In this document: positions 6,721-9,030 of the stretch, piece after piece | How positions within the stretch are numbered: position 1 is the first letter of the stretch | Layout: each line of letters begins with the position of its first letter | NCBI GenBank assembly: GCA_003518885.1 | Contig: DOXU01000208.1 | Location: forward strand, 1 to 9,030 | Direction: 5' to 3' | From: Oscillospiraceae bacterium | GTDB taxonomy: Bacteria > Bacillota > Clostridia > Oscillospirales > Ethanoligenentaceae | DNA: 9,030 bases | Made by a program: the position numbers and the translations under genes | Notes under the pieces: model-generated | Database searches by the model: none | What the model saw: the letters and a program-made list of their open reading frames with translations, nothing else | Told to the model about the DNA's origin: nothing

Positions 6721-7777
6721 GCGGTTCATTTTCTCTAAAAAATATGGCGTTGGACTGTACTGTTTCATCATGAGGTTTGTATTCTGCGGCTAAGTGGTTG
6801 TACTCTTTGGCTTTTTCTTTATTTCCAATCGCATGGTAGCAGCAGCAGAGTTCTAAAGAAGGAATATAATTCCAATCCTCATAATAGATGTCCCTTTCGC
6901 TGATTGGCATTTTTTGAGAAAGGGCCAATTCATACCAAAAAATGGCTTCCTCTTGTGCATTTAGCTTTTGTAAACAGTGTCCAATTGCACAACAAATATC
7001 TGCTTCAGGTGAACTAAATTGAAAACTGCGATACAATGTTCCTAAACGTTCTTCTATATCACTTTGACAAACGGATAATTCCAAACAAGCGGAAAGTCGA
7101 ATATTTTTAGGGGCATCTCGCTCAATTAGCGCCTCATATTCTTTAAGTGTTTCCTCGAGATTTCCGCTATCACGTAAAGCGCGAGCATAAAAAAGTTGTT
7201 CATGCGGAGACAAGGGTGTGTTGGAGGCAAGCCTCTTTTGATAATAAGGGAGGTTTTCGGCATTATCCTGTAAAATGGATTGTGGATGGGTAAGAGCCAT
7301 ATCGAAGGTAACTGGATCCCCAGGTGTATTCAAAATGGGATATCGATCGTCTTCAAATGAAAAAACGGATTTTTTAGAAATCATACGTGTTTCATATCGA
7401 TAATAAGAAAATGTGCCTTCGGCAACTGCGGGAAAAGCATGGCGGATGCGAACCGCAGAAATATCTTCGTGCAAAGCTAGTTTCAGTGCGGAAAGTTTAG
7501 AAAGGTCTAATGGGGTTAAAATGTCGCCCGCGTCTATCCAAAATAGATAATCACCAGAGGCTTGTGCAAAAGTTTGCGTTAGTCTCAAACAGATACTGTC
7601 CTGCGGTTGATAGGGTACTATCACGGCAGAATTTTTTTGTGCAATTTCTTCAATTGCTTTATTTTTGTCTGGAACAGCGACAATAAATTCATCGATTTGT
7701 TTGTTGCAAGAGGTTAGCGTTTTTGCTAAAGCGACGCTATCTCCTCTACTAAAAATACATGCGCTTATCGTGTACAT
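6683..7777 (-). CDS. Diverged family-2 glycosyltransferase with TPR-like repeats
   Basis: The 364-residue protein has the shape of GT2 enzymes with a TPR tail that are common in spore formers and include SunS and SgtA-like proteins. The N-terminal Rossmann-like part (1-100) begins ISACIFSRGDSVALAKTL, where ordinary members have a KN(E/D) motif. The usual VDTGSTD loop is replaced by AVPDKNK (34-40). The metal-binding DxDD motif reads WIDAGD (80-85), keeping the first and last Asp. THPQS (163-167) stands where family members have a conserved His. TPR-like helices follow at about 191-220 (EQLFYARALRDSGNLEETLKEY), 257-287 and 306-336. AGGAGG (plus-strand 7785-7790) precedes the ATG by seven bases. 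It lies 89 bases after the collagen-like gene in the same direction, so glycosylation of that protein's Thr residues is the natural inference; the substrate and activity are unproven. Confidence 0.75.
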   Translation of the reverse strand: MYTISACIFSRGDSVALAKTLTSCNKQIDEFIVAVPDKNKAIEEIAQKNSAVIVPYQPQDSICLRLTQTFAQASGDYLFWIDAGDILTPLDLSKLSALKLALHEDISAVRIRHAFPAVAEGTFSYYRYETRMISKKSVFSFEDDRYPILNTPGDPVTFDMALTHPQSILQDNAENLPYYQKRLASNTPLSPHEQLFYARALRDSGNLEETLKEYEALIERDAPKNIRLSACLELSVCQSDIEERLGTLYRSFQFSSPEADICCAIGHCLQKLNAQEEAIFWYELALSQKMPISERDIYYEDWNYIPSLELCCCYHAIGNKEKAKEYNHLAAEYKPHDETVQSNAIFFRENEPPKKTRNDKKIKY

Positions 7778-7803
7778 CCAGGTTCCTCCTGCTGATTTAT
7801 GTA

Positions 7804-7838
7804 ATCCGGGCGGGTTAGCCCCTTCCCGGATGTTTTTT
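7804..7838 (+). terminator. Rho-independent terminator, plus-strand orientation
   Basis: ATCCGGG (7804-7810) pairs perfectly with CCCGGAT (7825-7831); the loop can form an inner GGG-TTAG-CCC stem. On the plus strand six T residues follow (7833-7838). On the minus strand the hairpin is followed by ACATAAATC with no T-run, so it should act only on plus-strand transcripts. Both flanking genes are on the minus strand, so it would stop readthrough from recO or antisense RNA; in the minus-strand transcript it could act as a stabilising or attenuating hairpin between the collagen-like gene and the glycosyltransferase. Confidence 0.7.
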
Positions 7839-7866
7839 GTGGTTTTTGATGGCTAAATGTTTTGCA

Positions 7867-9030
7867 TCAGACGGCGATTTGGGCCAAAGTGATGAAGGCA
7901 CCTGTATCTGGATAAACCACTAACGCTGAATCCGTGGAAACACGGAGGGAGAGAACAGTATTTTCTGATAGGTGTACAATAATGGAGTTGCTGTATACTC
8001 CGGGGGCATGAAAATGAACTGTTGTGCCGGCAATTGGACTATTGCCACTGAATATTTGGACATTGCCAGTGGCAATATTAGTTGAATGAACGGCATATTG
8101 AATCAAATAGTACCCACTACGTTTTAGAGTGATTTCAGTTGGTGATGAAGCCATGATGTCGCGTGCTGCACTTGCATTTGCAAAAGGTACAGAATTGCCA
8201 TTTGAAATAGAAAGTGCTCCTGTTGTATAGAACGATCCAAAAGCTTCTGATGTGCCTGCTGGGCCAGTTGGACCTTGGCGGCCTTGTGGACCTGGGCGAC
8301 CCGGATGACCTGGACGGCCTGGACAGCCTTGCGGTCCAGGACAACCTGGCATACCTGGGCACCCACGTGGGCCGGGCATTCCTTTTTGTCCACGTGGTCC
8401 AGTTGGACCGGTGGCACCGGGATCACCTGTTAGTCCGGCGGTACCCTGAATGCCCTGTGGGCCAGTAACGCCTGGAATGCCTTGAGCACCCTGAGAACCC
8501 TGAATGCCCTGCAATCCTTGTGGACCGGTAGCTCCGATAGCACCAGTTGGTCCCCGACGGCCTTGTGGACCTGGACGACCCGGTCGACCTGGGCATCCCT
8601 GTGGTCCTGGGCATCCAGGACGCCCTGGGTGGCCTGGACAGCCGCGTGGTCCTGGGAAACCTTTTAATCCGCGTGGGCCAGTTGGACCGGTTGGACCGAT
8701 TATACCTGGATCACCTGCCAAGCCAGTGGCTCCGGTTGGACCAGTGGCACCAGCTTCACCAGCTATACCTTGTAGTCCCTGTGGGCCAGTAGCGCCGGTA
8801 GCACCAGGATCACCTGTTGGTCCTCGACGACCTTGTGGACCTGGACGGCCTGGACGACCTGGCATACCTGGGCAGCCGCGTGGTCCTGGAAAGCCTTTTG
8901 GTCCACGTGGGCCTGTTGCACCAGTTGTACCAGGATCACCTGTGGCGCCGGTAGCACCTGTGGCGCCAGTAGCGCCAGTAGCACCCGTTGCGCCCGTTGC
9001 GCCAGGATCACCTGTTGCGCCGGTAGCACC
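7867..9030 (-). CDS. Collagen-like protein with BclA/C1q-like C-terminal domain, 5' end outside window
   Basis: The frame is open to the right edge and encodes Gly-X-Y triplets from its first visible codon, so the true start lies outside; the ATG at 8865 is an internal Met of a G-M-P triplet, not a start. The visible 387 residues comprise 87 uninterrupted triplets (1-261) and a 126-residue globular domain (262-387). The latter contains [15 protein letters not shown] and closes with [13 protein letters not shown], typical of the jelly-roll trimerisation domain of BclA-type exosporium glycoproteins and C1q/TNF-like folds. Thr is frequent in the Y position (GAT, GPT), as in glycosylated bacterial collagens. 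Seven Cys occur, all as G-C-P triplets; the globular domain has none. No sortase motif or membrane anchor is present at the C-terminus. Base composition is clearly more GC-rich than the neighbours because of Gly and Pro codons. A spore-surface filament is the best guess; a phage tail-fibre collagen is a less likely alternative. Confidence 0.88.
   Translation of the reverse strand, partial: GATGATGDPGATGATGATGATGATGATGATGDPGTTGATGPRGPKGFPGPRGCPGMPGRPGRPGPQGRRGPTGDPGATGATGPQGLQGIAGEAGATGPTGATGLAGDPGIIGPTGPTGPRGLKGFPGPRGCPGHPGRPGCPGPQGCPGRPGRPGPQGRRGPTGAIGATGPQGLQGIQGSQGAQGIPGVTGPQGIQGTAGLTGDPGATGPTGPRGQKGMPGPRGCPGMPGCPGPQGCPGRPGHPGRPGPQGRQGPTGPAGTSEAFGSFYTTGALSISNGNSVPFANASAARDIMASSPTEITLKRSGYYLIQYAVHSTNIATGNVQIFSGNSPIAGTTVHFHAPGVYSNSIIVHLSENTVLSLRVSTDSALVVYPDTGAFITLAQIAV
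8266..8400 (-). repeat. Collagen module C (15 triplets)
   Basis: It begins [15 protein letters not shown], has an inner [15 protein letters not shown], and ends GPQGRQGPT. It carries three Cys, each 6 residues apart. Its start lies 279 bases from the start of module B. It is the last module; two triplets (GPA, GTS) separate it from the globular domain. Confidence 0.8.
8545..8679 (-). repeat. Collagen module B (15 triplets)
   Basis: It begins [15 protein letters not shown], has an inner [15 protein letters not shown], and ends GPQGRRGPT. It carries three Cys, spaced 9 and 6 residues apart. Its start lies 234 bases from the start of module A, with a Thr/Ala-rich spacer between. Confidence 0.8.
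8815..8913 (-). repeat. Collagen module A (11 triplets)
   Basis: The module begins [15 protein letters not shown] and ends [10 protein letters not shown]. It is the short form of the repeated Pro/Arg/Cys block: relative to modules B and C it lacks four triplets, including two G-C-P triplets, and so carries one Cys. Confidence 0.8.

Larger units (their letters stand above)
8248..9030 (-). repeat. Collagen-type Gly-X-Y triplet tract (87 triplets, continues off the edge)
   Basis: A 9-base period runs without interruption through this stretch, each unit starting with a Gly codon on the minus strand. The composition alternates: Thr-rich triplets dominate 8914-9030 (ten of the 13 are GAT), while Pro/Arg/Cys-rich triplets dominate three modules. 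No imperfect triplet interrupts the tract. Confidence 0.95.

Noticed and set aside
6713..6742. TTTTTTAG and CTAAAAAA inverted repeat as a terminator of recO
   Set aside because: The stem is nearly all A-T, has no T-run after it in either direction, and lies in the coding end of the opposing gene.
7867..8865. Collagen-like gene starting at the ATG at 8865
   Set aside because: The Gly-X-Y pattern continues in frame upstream to the window edge, and this Met is the X residue of a G-M-P triplet; no ribosome site precedes it.
8124..9029. Several other open frames on both strands across the collagen-like region
   Set aside because: They are shadows created by the 9-base periodic, stop-poor repeat DNA; only the Gly-X-Y frame continues into a globular domain.
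8248..9030. Possible CRISPR array or satellite repeat
   Set aside because: The period is 9 bases with codon-level variation and a continuous reading frame; there are no constant repeats with unique spacers.

Overview
The window looks like chromosomal DNA of a low-GC, endospore-forming Firmicute, probably a member of the Clostridia. Two things point there. One is a sporulation block: a YlbJ-like membrane protein divergent from yqfC-yqfD. The other is the conserved Firmicutes cluster phoH-ybeY-dgkA-era-yqzL-recO, in the same order as in Bacillus subtilis but without the pgpH (yqfF) and cdd genes found there. I cannot assign a genus from the sequence alone.

Layout. Positions 1-864 (minus strand) hold the 5' part of a ylbJ-like gene that runs off the left edge. 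Positions 865-1008 are a divergent control region with sigma-E-like promoter elements. Positions 1009-2532 (plus) hold yqfC and yqfD. Positions 2533-2758 are an AT-rich gap that probably carries a vegetative promoter. Positions 2759-6720 (plus) form a tight housekeeping operon: phoH (ATPase), ybeY (rRNA-processing endoribonuclease), a dgkA-type lipid kinase, era (30S assembly GTPase), a small yqzL-like gene and recO (recombination mediator). phoH/ybeY and ybeY/dgkA overlap, which suggests translational coupling. The theme is ribosome maturation, envelope lipid recycling and DNA repair.

The right third (6683-9030, minus strand) is different. A collagen-like gene enters from beyond the right edge with at least 87 uninterrupted Gly-X-Y triplets and ends in a BclA/C1q-like globular domain of 126 residues. 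Just downstream, in the same direction, lies a diverged family-2 glycosyltransferase with TPR-like repeats; its 3' end overlaps the 3' end of recO by 38 bp. The pair resembles the collagen-like glycoprotein plus glycosyltransferase pairs of spore surfaces, such as bclA1 and sgtA of Clostridioides difficile. The collagen region alternates Thr-rich blocks, likely glycan acceptors, with repeated Pro/Arg/Cys blocks; the regularly placed Cys residues are its most unusual trait.

Other points to look at are a strong plus-strand terminator lying between the two minus-strand genes, Asn at two usually acidic positions in the DgkA homologue together with a C-terminal extension, and a TTG start for era. 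No stretch longer than 300 bases lacks a gene.
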